Shown here piece after piece: positions 9,800 to 21,467 of a DNA stretch of 64,000 nucleotides. How positions within the stretch are numbered: the stretch's first letter is position 1; each line of letters opens with the position of its first letter. A program made the position numbers and the translations under genes. The DNA lies in assembly GCA_004802645.1 (NCBI GenBank), contig SRKS01000009.1, positions 82,851-146,850 of the forward strand, read 5' to 3'. Source of the stretch: Amesomyces nigricolor (taxonomy: Eukaryota; Ascomycota; Sordariomycetes; Sordariales; Chaetomiaceae). Below the pieces are notes generated by a model. That model searched no databases, had not been told where the DNA came from, and worked only from the letters and a program-made list of their open reading frames with translations.

Positions 9800-12700
9800 T
9801 CATGGGATTTGCCAGCGCTGGGTTGGAAGGGTTGGTTGGGTTGGCTCGGTTGCCATGGCGTTGGGTTTTGGGGAATGGCAAAGGAGGGACGGGGCGTTTT
9901 GCTGATACCCGGCTTTCTATCCATCTATCTATCTTTATCTTGGTGATTTCTCTAAGGCCCTTGGCTGGAGCGGTTGTGTTGACGGGGACAGCGTTTTTGA
10001 TTGGCTTTGCTTTACTTTACCATGTGGTTCACGGTGGTCTTGGTGGTCTCGGTGGTATCCGAACATACTATCTTGAAGATATTCTGGCGTGGTTTTGAGA
10101 CGGTCAACAAGGAGGGATGATATAGATTGGGCCTCGTAGGTTCACGAAGCGGCCAGCAGCGCTGAGTTAACTGTAGTAGATAAATAGTTCTTCAAAAGTG
10201 ATTTACCTTGATGGTAGCGGCGTACTGCGATCTCTAGTTCTTGAAGGCACAATCTCGCTATGGGTCTTGCTTGGTTGTTCATGTGTGGTGAAATGGTCAG
10301 GGGCTGCTGATGTCGTCACCTTTCCCCCCTTTAGGGCGACAAAAAGTCTGGAAATAAAAAGACAGAATTGGTTTCCACTCAGTTTTTTCCAAGACGAGAA
10401 AGCTAACCGTCGAACAAGGGACCTGGCAGAACTGATGTGCGCAAGCAGCGATTTGTTGGGTCTTGGGCAGGACATCAACGAGACACCACACCAGATTGCT
10501 AACGCCACAACAATAGGCACCTGAAAGTAGAAAACTAGTTGCCATCCCCATGAAAAAAGGGTCGTCGATGCGCCTAAGACATCCCCAGCATGGCCCCTAA
10601 CCTTCCCATCAACCCGTCTCACTGGGCGGCAGCCGCAGGTGCGTCTACAACCCCAGCGTTTAGTTCCACTTCGTTTTTGCAGCAATCTGGCTACGGCTAC
10701 CGCTGCGTTTGGCTCGTCGACTTTCGGGAGCCCAGTTGCACCTCTCCTGCCTTTTTGGCCAGTCCTCAACGCTTTTGTTGATACAGGCATACACAAAACA
10801 GGAAGGGGTAGGGCGTAGAGCACTTTCAGCCTCGACAAGCTTTGAGTACGTTGGGCTTGTCCAGCGTCTCAAGCCTCAACCAGCAAGCTACTTGAGTCTC
10901 AGCAGTTGCAGCAGCGGAGAAAACGCCACGTCTGCAGGATAGAACACAAACATTGAGAAAGGGGGCGTAGAAAACGGGGCAAGCTCTGGCTGAACGGAAT
11001 GGAAAAGTGAACAGACGTGAAGCCCCTCTTTCCTGCCAGGGTTATTTGGGAGGCGCACGCCTGTTCCCAAGGGTTTTTTTTTTTTTTTTTGCTGAGTTTG
11101 GGAAGGGATAGTTAGGGGTCTGTCAGATGGTTTATGTTTGTGAGGGGTCAGACAGACACTTTTAACCTCACTGTTAGAGGTGTGGCTGGCACTGACTGTT
11201 TCAGATGGGCGAGAGACATGGTGCGAACGAGGTTCAACTGAACTGTGTTTACGAGGTGTTTTGGGTAGTTTCTTGGGTTGTATCGACCCTGAACGACAGC
11301 CTTCAAGGTCTGATGGACGAGCTGACATGGTGAGGAGAGTTGGTTACTTATTGGGTCGTGAAACAGGAGCCAAGACGGTTGGTCTGGAATAGTCGGGGAC
11401 CCGAGCAAAGGCTTTGGGAGGAGTCCGCGGCCTCTGAGCGGAAATATGGTGTTTACATGCAGCCGTTGTTCATGACAGCGTGGTTTTTATGTTGACTTGG
11501 AGGCTCCGAGCTAAAACTTGGGCGAGGAGCGATGAGATCTGTAAATTTCGATTTATTCCTTCATGGCGCATACAGTTTGAGACAATCAAGATCTCCAAAT
11601 TCTTGCAACAGTCCTGATGTGCTACACCAACCCTAGAGATACTGCCGGTCAGGGGCCGTCGGCACTCGGCGCGGTCCTGGTTCAGTCAATTAGGTGAGAC
11701 CGTTCTCAACACGGGCTAGGACTAAGACGACCAGTTCAGTATCACGGTCGTACGACGAGACTGAGAGTCTGTTCGTCTCATCTTGACTCGGCAGTTCCGG
11801 TGGTGTCATCTGTGTGGTCGTGACCACGGCAGTCATTTTGATCCGATCGGACCGGTCAGTTTCATCGTGTTCTGCTGCTACCGCGGGCATCCCCGACAAG
11901 GAGTTCGGTAAGTCTTCATGACGAGGTGGCCAGATTCTCGGCCGTCGTGGACGATCCTCGCCGTCAGAGAGTGGATGTGAAAATACACTCCACAGCTGAC
12001 TCTTTTGAGGCAAGGTCTCGCCTCTGGGCCTGAGTTTATTTGAGTTGACCGCCCCGCCGGAGCCGAGGAGCACCCGCCGAGGAGATCCGCCGGCTTCGGC
12101 AGCGATGGAGACGGAGATGTTGCAGTCCGCGGTGGTCCCAGTGGGGGGTCGGAAGGAACCGTATCTGGCTGTGTCAGAGCTTATCGCTGCTATCAGGGTT
12201 GGGCTGTGATAGGCATGACCACGAGGAAAACATAAATACTGCGCTCGTGTCCAAGCTGGACACCCTCCTCTGTGCCGGGCAAGAGGCAAGATTCTTCTCA
12301 GTCCTCTGTGCCAGCCTGCGGAGCGGTGTGCTCGCATGTCGGGCACGGTTTATCGTGTTGTTCTTATCACCGACGAGGTGACGTCGAAGCAGTTATCAAC
12401 GGTTTCTCGTCGTTTGACATTGGGCTCTTGTTCCATCCCGCGCCCTCTCATTGGCCCCCAGTCGAAGATAAGGGGCATATCACTTGGCGAAACTTGGTAC
12501 CCGCTTTTCAGCCCGACTCCAGGGGTAAAGAGGAGGCAGGGGGCTAGGGGTGGGTGGGGCGTTCGTCACAAGCGTTGGAGGCCAGGACGACATCGAAGAA
12601 GCTGGGAGCTGAAGGCCAACATCCAAATGTTGATGTCGGTGCTGGAATTGGCGGTGACTTGACGGCAAACTGGGGGATGGCACTTCTCTAACTGGTCAAT

Positions 12701-13690
12701 CAGGACGAACACGCGACCCTGACTCAATCTCCGCCGTCGAACCACTACCGCCGTCAGTCGAAATCGAGGACGACGACCACTGATCAACCCGTGGCAACGG
12801 ATGAACCGATAGCCTGCGTCATCCTGCCGCTCGAGACATGGCCTGTTTGTCTCTCTTTCTGGGAGGCAGCCCGACGTTAATAAGCCGGCGGTGTGTCTCA
12901 AGCCAGACAGTTCATCAGCGCTGTCGGCGTGTTGATTCAGACGTCGAGTCGGCTCCGCGTCTCCACCAGATAAAGCCGGCAGGGGCTGCCCTGGCACAAA
13001 ACTCGTGGAAGATCTGTGGAAAAAGCGGAGCGGCAGATAAGAAACGATCCAGGCCTGTGATTTGTCGAGCAATCCCCAAGGCCTGGACCCGGGGGCGCGA
13101 CTGAGCCTCAACAAAAACTATTTCGTAACAGAAACTGCTGGCCCCACGCTTCCCGTCTGGGCCCTGTCGCGGTGGCTGTTTGCTTGGCTCGCCCTTTCCA
13201 GCTCGGAGCGCTAGGTAAAAAATCGCCGTTTCGGGTCGCAGGAAAGTCGACTGTGTTGTCGGTTGCGGCGTGGACGGGATGTCGCTTGGAGGACCTGAAG
13301 ATGATTGCTTGTCTTGATTGTCAGAATTGCCAATTTACTCAACGCAAAAAATTAATCTGCGCGACATCAATGTAGTGCTGGATGGTGACCACCAACAAGC
13401 GCAGCTGAAGGAGGGCGTGTGCCAAGGTTGCGGTAAGGCGAAAGCGCACAGCGGGCGCCCTGCATCAGGAACAGCAACCGATCGCCAAGCTTCATTGGCC
13501 AGTGGGGATATTTGGCCCCTCCACCACGCTTGCAACATCAATCCCCATTTTTGTGGCACGGCTAGCCGCGAAGGGTACATACCTGCCCTGTGTCCCGCAG
13601 ACGATGCCGCCGCCGTCTTGGTGACCGGCTCCTTCACGATCGCCGGGTGACGACATCGACGCGGCAGCCCTGTCTGCGTCCCCGCAAACA

Positions 13691-13726
13691 TGGGGATGGG
13701 GGACGGGGGGACGGGGGACGGGGGAT
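13691..13726 (+). repeat. G-run cluster (potential G-quadruplex)
   Basis: Five successive runs of four to six G separated by AT or AC dinucleotides. The spacing fits the usual intramolecular G-quadruplex pattern on the + strand. No gene was found around it. Confidence 0.65.
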
Positions 13727-14641
13727 GCGGAACTTTGAGCATGTCGAGCTGCTCTGCCGTGTCCCGGCTCCCCGGGCGGGAGGAGCCAACAGCATGTCCC
13801 TCCCGCGACCCTGCTGCTGGGCGCGGGAGAAATTGCACCCCTCGCTACGGCACTGCTCTCACTGGATGCTCCGTCACGTTAGTGATGCAGCTTGATGATC
13901 AAGCATCTCGACGCTCGGCATCCTCAGAATCAGGTGCTCGTGTGCCCTGAACCCCCACTGTCTGCCCGCCAGGCAAAATCAGCATGCCAGATCGAGTTGT
14001 CCCATCGTTTTACACACATCTCGATACGGGCTGGGAAACCACCTGGAAATGACGGATGGCATGGTTCGGCCACGCTCCCGGTCCTGCTCATCATCTCAGA
14101 CATGTCAGCCGATGGACAAGCCTGTCTGGTATCAGAGCTGAGATGGCCGACGGGAGTGGGGGTCTTTCAAGTTCTTGGCGGTTTGCCCACCGCCTCAATG
14201 TGCCGGCGACTGGCTTTCATCATTGAAGCTTTTCAAAGGCCTTGGAAGCTGTCTGTGCTGACGCTCCGCGACAATGGATCCTCGGTGGATGGCAGGCCGG
14301 CCTGCGACATCTAGCCCAAGAAGCTTCTTCATGCTCTGCGGTCCAGAACAGCCCCGGTCATGTCGCAGCCGTGTCCGGGTGGAGGAGGGTGGGAGCGAGG
14401 CCGGGGTCCTCCCACACTCTGGGAACGCCACCCATCCCGGGTCCGTAGCTGTTTTCAGCCGTCCTGGATAAGCTCCCTGGGATGACCCCAGACGGCGTGC
14501 TGGACCACGGACGAACGATGGCTGCCCAATGGCCCGCCGCGGACACCACCTCACCAGAGATTTGCCGCGCACCTTTGTCGATTCCACCCGATCGAAACCT
14601 CGCGCCCTCCCACGCTACGAGAGCGGGCAAACTGGAGCTGG

Positions 14642-14678
14642 CACATCCCATGCCATCCCATGCCATCCCATGCCATCC
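14642..14678 (+). repeat. 10-bp tandem repeat, about 3.5 copies
   Basis: The unit CATCCCATGC repeats perfectly about three and a half times. It lies roughly 470-505 bp upstream of the ammonium transporter start codon, outside any supported gene. It could be a simple minisatellite or a multi-copy protein-binding site. Confidence 0.85.
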
Positions 14679-14798
14679 GTGGGCCGGGTTCGCTCGCTCC
14701 ACGCAGCAATTGGACTTGCATGGCCCTTGTGCCTGCCGAACCACGGCACCCACCGCACCCGACATTGTCGCTCCCCACTCTCTCCAAGCGTGACTGAC

Positions 14799-14862
14799 TG
14801 ATAGGGCTTGACCGGGACTGGGAGGAGACAAGGTGGCAGGTAGTTCCTTACTCGTTTATATA
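14799..14862 (+). promoter_or_regulatory. Candidate GATA-factor site and TATA-like box of the ammonium transporter gene
   Basis: TGATAG at 14799-14804 matches the HGATAR consensus of fungal nitrogen GATA regulators (AreA/NIT2). TATATA at 14857-14862 lies 285 bp before the start codon at 15147, in front of a C/T-rich leader. Further AGATAA sites lie at about 12466, 12967 and 13035. Such short sites occur often by chance; the link to nitrogen control rests on what is known of ammonium permease genes in Aspergillus and Neurospora. Confidence 0.35.
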
Positions 14863-15146
14863 CCTCCCGTCTTGTCCCACCTTCAGACCACGGTTCCTCT
14901 CTTTCTTCAGTATTGTTGTGAACAGCACGTGTTTTGACGACTGCGAGCCTTGAACGGCCCTTCTTCCTTAATCACACCAACAATTTCACACAGGCATTCC
15001 TTTTACCCCATCGGCCTGTTGTTGGTTCCGCCTCACATTCCACCACCACCACCTGCAACCCGACGAACTCGACGACCTGCCCTGATACGAGAAATACACC
15101 CAAATTCCGACGACACATCGTCCGCGAAGGACCCCTTTCGCCCGCC

Positions 15147-16930
15147 ATGTCGAGCACCGACGACACAAGCGGCACTGTCGGCACCAACTCAGGTAAGCCA
15201 CCACCACCGCCACCGCCGACACCGGGCTCCGATTCCCCACCTCTCGGATCCGCATATTGACAGTCCCGCCCTCTTTCCACAGCCGATGACAACCTCAACC
15301 TCCCGTTCCAGGCCGGCGACCAGGCCTACATCATCGTGGCCTCGGCCATGGTGCTGTTGATGATACCCGGTATCGCCTTCCTCTATTCCGGGCTGGCGCG
15401 CCGGAAATCGGCCCTCTCGCTCATCTGGGTCACCATGATGTCGTTCAGCGTGGTCGTGTTCCAATGGTACTTCTGGGGGTATTCGCTCGCCCTCAGCAGC
15501 ACGGCGACGAACGGGTTTATTGGGAACCTCGACAAGTTTGGGCTGCGGAACACCTTGGGCGAGCCGAGCCCTGGATCTCCGCTGATTCCGGAGCTGCTGT
15601 ATTCCTTCTACCAGGTGTGTACAACCCCACTGGCATGAGAAAAATTGATATTTTGGGATTTACTGACATATAAACAGATGCAGTTCTGCGCCGTCACTGC
15701 CGCCCTCGTCATTGGCGCCACCGCTGAGCGCGGCCGCGTCGTCCCCGCCATGGTGTTCACCTTCTTCTGGGCCACCCTCGTCTACTGCCCCGTCGCGTAC
15801 TGGGCCTGGGGTCTCAACGGCTGGGGCTTCAAGTACGGCGTTCTCGACTACGCCGGCGGTGGTCCCGTCGAGATTGGCTCCGGTGTGTCCGCCCTCGCCT
15901 ACTCCTGGGTCCTCGGCCGCCGCAACGAGAAGATGATGCTCAACTTCCGCCCGCACAACATTTCGCTCATCACCCTCGGCACTATCCTCCTCTGGTTCGG
16001 CTGGCTCGGCTTCAACGGTGGCTCTGCCTTCGGTGCCAACCTCCGCGCCACCATGGCCTGCTGGAACTCTTGCTTGACCGCCATGTTCGCCGCCATGACC
16101 TGGTGCCTGCTCGATTTCCGCCTCGCCCGCAAGTGGTCCCTGGTCGGCTGGTGCTCGGGGACGATTTCCGGTCTCGTCGCCGCTACTCCCGCGTCGGGAG
16201 TTATCACCCCCTGGGCCAGCATCATCCTGGGCGTTGTCGCGGGCGTGGCCTGCAACTTCGGCACCAAGATCAAGTTCATGATCGGCATTGACGACGCCCT
16301 CGATGTGTTCGCTGAGCACGCCATTGGCGGCATCGTCGGCCTCATCTTCAACGCCTTCTTCGCCGCCGACTACATCATCGGCTTGGACGGCGTCAACATG
16401 GAGGCCACCGGCGGCTTCCTCAACCACAACTACCGCCAGCTGTATGTGCAGGTCGCCTACATCGTCGCCTCGTGCGCCTACACCTTCGTCGTGTCGGCTC
16501 TCATCGCCAAGGCCATCGACCTCATCCCCGGCCTGCACCTGCGCGCCTCGTCTGAGGCTGAGCTCCTCGGCATGGACGACGACCAGCACGGCGAGTTCGC
16601 CTATGACTACGTCGAGGTATGTTCCCTCCTCCCGCCTCATTTTTATTTTGACCAATCAATGCTGACAACCCCCACCAGGTCCGCCGCGACTACCTCGCCT
16701 GGACCCCCGCCGACGCGGTGCCCAAGGAGGACGGCGTGGTCGTCATTCCCCAGCACGGCATCGCCGGCCACCAGGACATGGTCAACAGCGCGCACATGCG
16801 GGCGCCGGGATCTTCGACCAAGGGCGGTAGCAGCGCCCCCGCCACGCCACCACCTGAGCCTGCGGAGATTAAGGACGCTGCGGCTGTGAGGGAGAAGTCG
16901 GCTGCGCCTTCAACGGAGGGGGGGCGATGA
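15147..16930 (+). CDS. Ammonium transporter, Mep1/MeaA type
   Basis: Four exons, 15147-15192, 15283-15614, 15678-16616 and 16679-16930, encode 522 residues of the Amt/Mep/Rh family, a plasma-membrane trimer that takes up ammonium. About eleven hydrophobic spans are visible. The two pore positions equivalent to the twin histidines can be read: the first is Glu191 (GGGPVEIGSG), the second His340 (FAEHAIGG). Glu at the first site marks the Mep1/Mep3/MeaA branch (higher capacity, lower affinity) rather than the Mep2/MepA sensor branch, which keeps His. The cytosolic C-terminus holds the conserved YDYVEVRRDYLAW region split by the last intron, then a Pro/Ser-rich tail. All introns keep phase. Expected regulation is by nitrogen GATA factors. 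Confidence 0.95.
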
Positions 16931-19348
16931 GTTGGGGGTTGTAGTGCGTTGAGCGTTTGGTTTTGCTGTTGTTGTTGATTGTTGTGTTGAGCGTGTTTGG
17001 GATTTGGGGTTTGGGATTTTTGTTTGGTTGGTTGGTTGGGCAATTGGGAAGCGAATTTGAGCGTGCTGGGACAGGACAGGACAAAACAGGACAGGAATTG
17101 GGATTTGGAGATGGGCGCACCAGACGCCAGAAAGCCTACCTGGTATTACCTGCCTGTTTGCCTGGCTGGCTGATGATGGGGCGGAATGACGCCTCCGCAC
17201 AGCTTGCGGTTTGCTTTTCATTGCTTTTTTCTTCTCGTTTTTTTGTTGTCCATGTTGGATTGGATTGTCTGAGCTGGCATATCGTTTGTATAATACCCCC
17301 TTGGTTGCGTTTATAGCAACCTACGTACTTGCTGGCGGATGAATGAGAAGAGTTGGATTGAAATATCATTTTACTTGATATCCGCGAGATACATTGACTT
17401 GGAGAGAGCTGAGACCTGGATGCTGATGAACCGTGCTCGGTTTGGTGATCGTGAAGGAAATAGGGGCCATCAGAGATGGCCATTTTGTAGGATCAGCAGT
17501 GGTGCTGACGTCGGTCTGGGTCGTCTGGTGTGTGGGCTGGGTCGGTGGCTCGAGGGTGGTACACGGGCTTGATGAACAGGTCTCTTCTATTTCACTATTT
17601 TCTCATGATCGCCACGCCACCTAGGACGTAGTTTCAGAATACTTACCGGATACTTCGTTCCTGGGCCTTATCATGGCATGCGTGGTTGAACGGTTTTCCC
17701 CGACTTGTTCATATCATCCTAGCTGGTACTAAGGGTGGCAAATTTTGATCATACAATTCGACGGTGTCCGACCTCGGAGATAGAGATGTTGTCGGGAGGT
17801 CGGATTTCAGAGGCAATGTGGCATTGTTTTGAGCAGAGTGGTGAGGAACGAGCGAGAGTAATTCTGAGGGCTATTTGCTCTTGAGACTGGCAAAGAGTCT
17901 GGCTGGAATTAGAGTTAAAGGGTTGGTCAGAGTACCTATGCTTGCGAAGAGGTAACCTAAAGAAGAGACAAAGAATGAGAGCGATCCAAATGCTTGAAAA
18001 GCAACGAAGTGTGAAGAGAAGATAAAAGATGGAGACAAGTAGAAGAAAGAAGTCAGAAAAGTTGTCAAGAAACGAGCAGATGCAATGCAAAAGGGAGCGG
18101 CCTATTCTCTTCGAATGGAGCCCAACCCCTAGGGCGCCAAGTACAGGTGCCACTCACAAAGGACCAGAACTGTCTTCGGGATTCCACAGCCCCCAAGCAA
18201 CAGGTTGGCTGTTGACATGTGACCAGCCCCTGGCTCCGGGGCTCCGGGACTGCCAAGACGGCGCCGGCCGTGCCAAGTCGGGTGCCAAGTCGGATGCCAA
18301 GTCGGGGGCTAAGAATTGGGTTTTCAAGGATATGCTGATTTGTCAGGTCGGTGGTGTAAACAACATGTTTAAGCTCGGATCTCGTAGCGTAGTATGTATG
18401 AGGTGGCAAGCTCCTCTCCGGGCGCAATGAGTACTGCCGGTTCAGTTGCTGCTGTTGCTGCTGTTGGTAGAACAGGGAATGTCAGGTCTGGGTTGTTGGT
18501 TGTCGGATGTGTCTGCCGAAGTGAAGAATGCCCTTCTTTATTGCAGGTGTCAAAGGAGGATTGACGGATGCAGGATTGTTAGAGGGGATGTCCTCTCCTC
18601 TCTGCCGTGACGCTTGATGTGAGAGTCGACGACGGCCCAACCCGCCTCCGGTTGCGTACGAGTCAATGGCTCGGGACAACGCCGCTAACATTCGATGATT
18701 AGCCCGCAACCGGCTTTTTAAAACTGTCGACTCGTAGCGCCTGCGTGTTGTTGGGAATTCTCGAGAGCAATCGCCAACCGCTTGGGGTTGGAAGCTGCCA
18801 CGTCAAACCCTAACCCTTCCCTCAGCTGTCATACGGCCATGCCGAGGTCCACCCTTCTGGTGGGCACAGTGGGCGGTTGATCCGGACGCAGATGAGAAAT
18901 TTGTTGAGAATTTGAGATCTGGGTTCCGAGGCACTCCTGCTGATTATGAAGATGGTTTCATAGCCACGCGGCTTCTTAGAAAGGCAACTCTTGCTTGCAG
19001 GTTTCAGGCAGTCAGTCAGGCAGTCAGCCCTGGAAGACGCCACGTGGGCGCAGCGTGCCTCAGCGGTTAACCGTTTGTTATCGCGGCTGGTGAGCATGAT
19101 CCGTCCCGCAGAAGACGACGACTTACGCGCCCGCCGCGCTGCTTGCTGCATGTTGGTCTGTTGGTGCCGCCTCATACAAACTCATTCCTCTGGTATATCT
19201 CGGGAATGCCTTTGAACCCACTCCGCTCATTTTGTGGCCGTGGTTCAGTAGAAACGAAACATTTCAACACTGGCTCCTCACTCAAATTTGCTGTCAGCTC
19301 CAACTTCACCTCTCAACCTGAATTCCCCACCACTCACTCCTCATCAAC
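16931..19348. other. Intergenic region, ammonium transporter to hydrolase
   Basis: About 2.4 kb with no supported gene. It holds the transporter 3' UTR (G/T-rich, 16931-17060), an imperfect repeat at 18270-18311, a TGC/GTT-type microsatellite near 18443-18470, and the promoter and C/T-rich leader of the hydrolase gene. Frames on either strand (e.g. 17749-18153 minus, Phe/Ser-rich) look like chance. Confidence 0.5.
18270..18311 (+). repeat. Imperfect 11-bp tandem repeat
   Basis: Units of the form TGCCAAGTCGG recur three to four times with small changes. The array lies in intergenic sequence with no feature attached. Confidence 0.7.
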
Positions 19349-20714
19349 ATGATCCCCATTAACGGCTCCGGCCAGTGGCCTTCTGGCGCCAACACGAGTA
19401 TTATTGTCGCCAGCACTGCTATAGCGACCGCCGCTCTACTCACCGTCCTCCGCAACTACCTCTGGCCGACCCAGCCGAAGGTCCTCCGCTCGCCATTGCG
19501 CACCGTACTCCCCAACCTCCCCCATGACGAGCTCGAGAAGCTGGAGTACAAGCCGGACAACTTCCCTGGCGCTCGCGATGTAGAGACTCCTGTAAGTCAG
19601 CCCATCACTGTTACCTTGATCCAGACCCTGACACCCCTGGCAGTACGGCTCCATCCGCGTCTATGAATGGGGCCCTCTTGACGGCGACAAAGTGCTCTTC
19701 GTCCACGGCATCAGCACCTCCTGCATCACACTGACCAAACTCGCCAACGAATTCGTCGAGCGCGGCTGCCGCGTGATGCTCTTTGACCTGTTCGGTCGCG
19801 GCTTCTCAGACAACCCGTCCGACCTGCCGCACGACGCCCGCCTCTATACCACGCAGATCCTGCTGGCGCTCGCCTCCTCCCCCGAGCTCTCCTGGACCGG
19901 CCCGCAGGCCTTCAAGCTGGTCGGCTACTCCCTCGGCGGCGGCATCGCCGTGCACTTCGCCACCACCTTCCCGCACCTCGTCTCGCACCTCACCCTCCTC
20001 GCCCCCGCGGGTCTCATCCGCCCAGAGTCCTTCGGCGCCGCCACCCGCACCGCCTTCTCCACCGACCTCATCCCCTGGCGCATCCTGCGCTGGGCCACCA
20101 GTCGCCGTCTGCAGAACCCCATCCGCCAGCAAGGCAAGCGCGGCAAAGCAAAGGCCAAGGCCGCCGCCGCTGCCTCTGCCAACGGCACCACCCCTCCCAC
20201 CACCACACCCACCCGCACCCCTCCCACATCCGACACCACCACCCCCACAACCCCCCTCCTAACCGACCCCATCTCAGCCCCCTACCTCGCCGAAACCGCC
20301 TGCCCCGTAACCGGCGAACCGCGCAACGCCCTCGAGCAGCGCGTGATCCGCTCCGTGCGCTGGCAGCTCGCCCACCACGCCGGGTTCGTGCCCGCCTTCA
20401 TGTCGTGCGTGCGGCACGCGCCCATGTTTGAGCAGCACGCGGCCTGGGCGCGGCTGGGCGAGCGCAAGCCGGGGACGACGTGTATTGTGCTGGGGGAAGA
20501 GGATGAGTTGATCGATCCCAAGCTTTTTTGTGAGGATGTGGAGGGGGTTTTGGGGGTGGGCTGGGCTGGGGATGGGAGTGGGATGGGGGGGAGGATTGAG
20601 GTGGCTAGGGTGAGGGGGGGCCATGATTTTCCGATGACTTGGGCGGGGGAGGTGTTAGGGGTTGTGGAGAGGGTTTGGGGATGGGAGAGGGAGGGGAGTG
20701 GGAATGGGGTGTGA
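19349..20714 (+). CDS. Alpha/beta hydrolase with N-terminal membrane anchor
   Basis: Two exons, 19349-19591 and 19644-20714, give 437 residues. One hydrophobic span lies near residues 15-37. The alpha/beta hydrolase core follows: the oxyanion strand VLFVHGIS, the nucleophile elbow GYSLGGG with Ser177, a candidate acid in LGEEDELID (Asp368 or Asp372) and the likely catalytic His408 in GGHDFP. A Thr/Pro-rich insert (about residues 250-285) interrupts the cap region. Substrate is unknown; lipid or ester hydrolysis at an intracellular membrane is a reasonable inference from the anchor. From about 20500 to the stop the sense strand becomes strongly G-rich, unlike the C-rich front of the gene. Confidence 0.85.
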
Positions 20715-21467
20715 AGGGAGACGGAGAGGGATGGGAATGGAGTATAAGGGGTTGAAGTGGGAGGACTGGTAATGGTTGGGATGCGGGATGGATGGTGTCC
20801 TGGCTCCTGGACGGATTCTTAACAGCCTGGAAACTACCTAGAGGAGATGAGAGGAGAGGGGATGAGCAGTACCTGGCGTACCTTGCAAGAACTCATGTAT
20901 CAGTAAACACCAGAATAGACGTCATCACCAAGCGAGCAGTCAACCCAGCCATCCACCCAGACCACACCCAGCAGTCCAGAAACAAACCATGCTATGCTAT
21001 ATTGCTGTTGCCACTAGGAGTTGATCCCATGCCGATATAATCCAACCCAACCATCCCCCTCCCAAAAGAAATGCCTCGAAAATGGCTGGGGTAGAGCCCG
21101 CCGCAAATCTCAAGATGCCCGCGCCGCCAACCCGCCAACAAGCCAAAAAAAGAGAAGAAATCTGCAGGCCCCAAGCACAAGGTATCATGTGTGTCTACGA
21201 GAGAAACCCCAACCCAAGAACCGAACCCCCCCACGTCCTCCTTTGTTCCCCTCTCCCTTTTTCCGAGCTGGCGTGGCGGCACGCCTGGCACCTTGACGAT
21301 GCGAATACCATTCCGTTTCATTCATCCATCCATCCATTCCACCCGTCCAACCCATGCTAGCCCCCTTTTGAGTACCTTGCCATGCTTTGCTGACGCAAGG
21401 AAACACGTATCACAGAGATAGAGGGGACTCCTTTCTCTCTTCTGACCGATAGGTTAAGGAGGTTACG
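20715..21467. other. Intergenic region between convergent genes
   Basis: The 3' flanks of the hydrolase (+) and the oxysterol-binding protein gene (-). It holds simple ATCC repeats near 21325-21345 and no supported gene. Confidence 0.55.

Larger units (their letters stand above)
9800..15146. other. Gene-poor 5.3 kb region upstream of the ammonium transporter gene
   Basis: No gene could be supported. It contains a T run of 17 at 11074-11090, a G-run cluster at 13691-13726, a 10-bp tandem repeat at about 14642-14678 and a TATA-like box at 14857-14862. Open frames of 211 (10203-10838), 218 (11690-12346) and 182 codons (12566-13114), all minus, lack recognisable motifs. Base composition is not clearly AT-rich, so there is no obvious RIP-degraded transposon. 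A long regulatory region, a non-coding RNA or diverged mobile-element remains are all possible. Confidence 0.45.

Noticed and set aside
10590..10942. Possible two-exon small gene starting MAPNLPINPSHWAAAA
   Set aside because: It needs a 44-bp intron without a good branch site, and the joined protein resembles nothing; a nearby FG-rich reading (AAFGSSTFGS) is in another frame and cannot be joined in phase.
15660..16655. 331-codon minus-strand frame opposite the ammonium transporter
   Set aside because: Antisense shadow caused by C-ending codons on the + strand; the + strand reading is a clear Amt/Mep protein.
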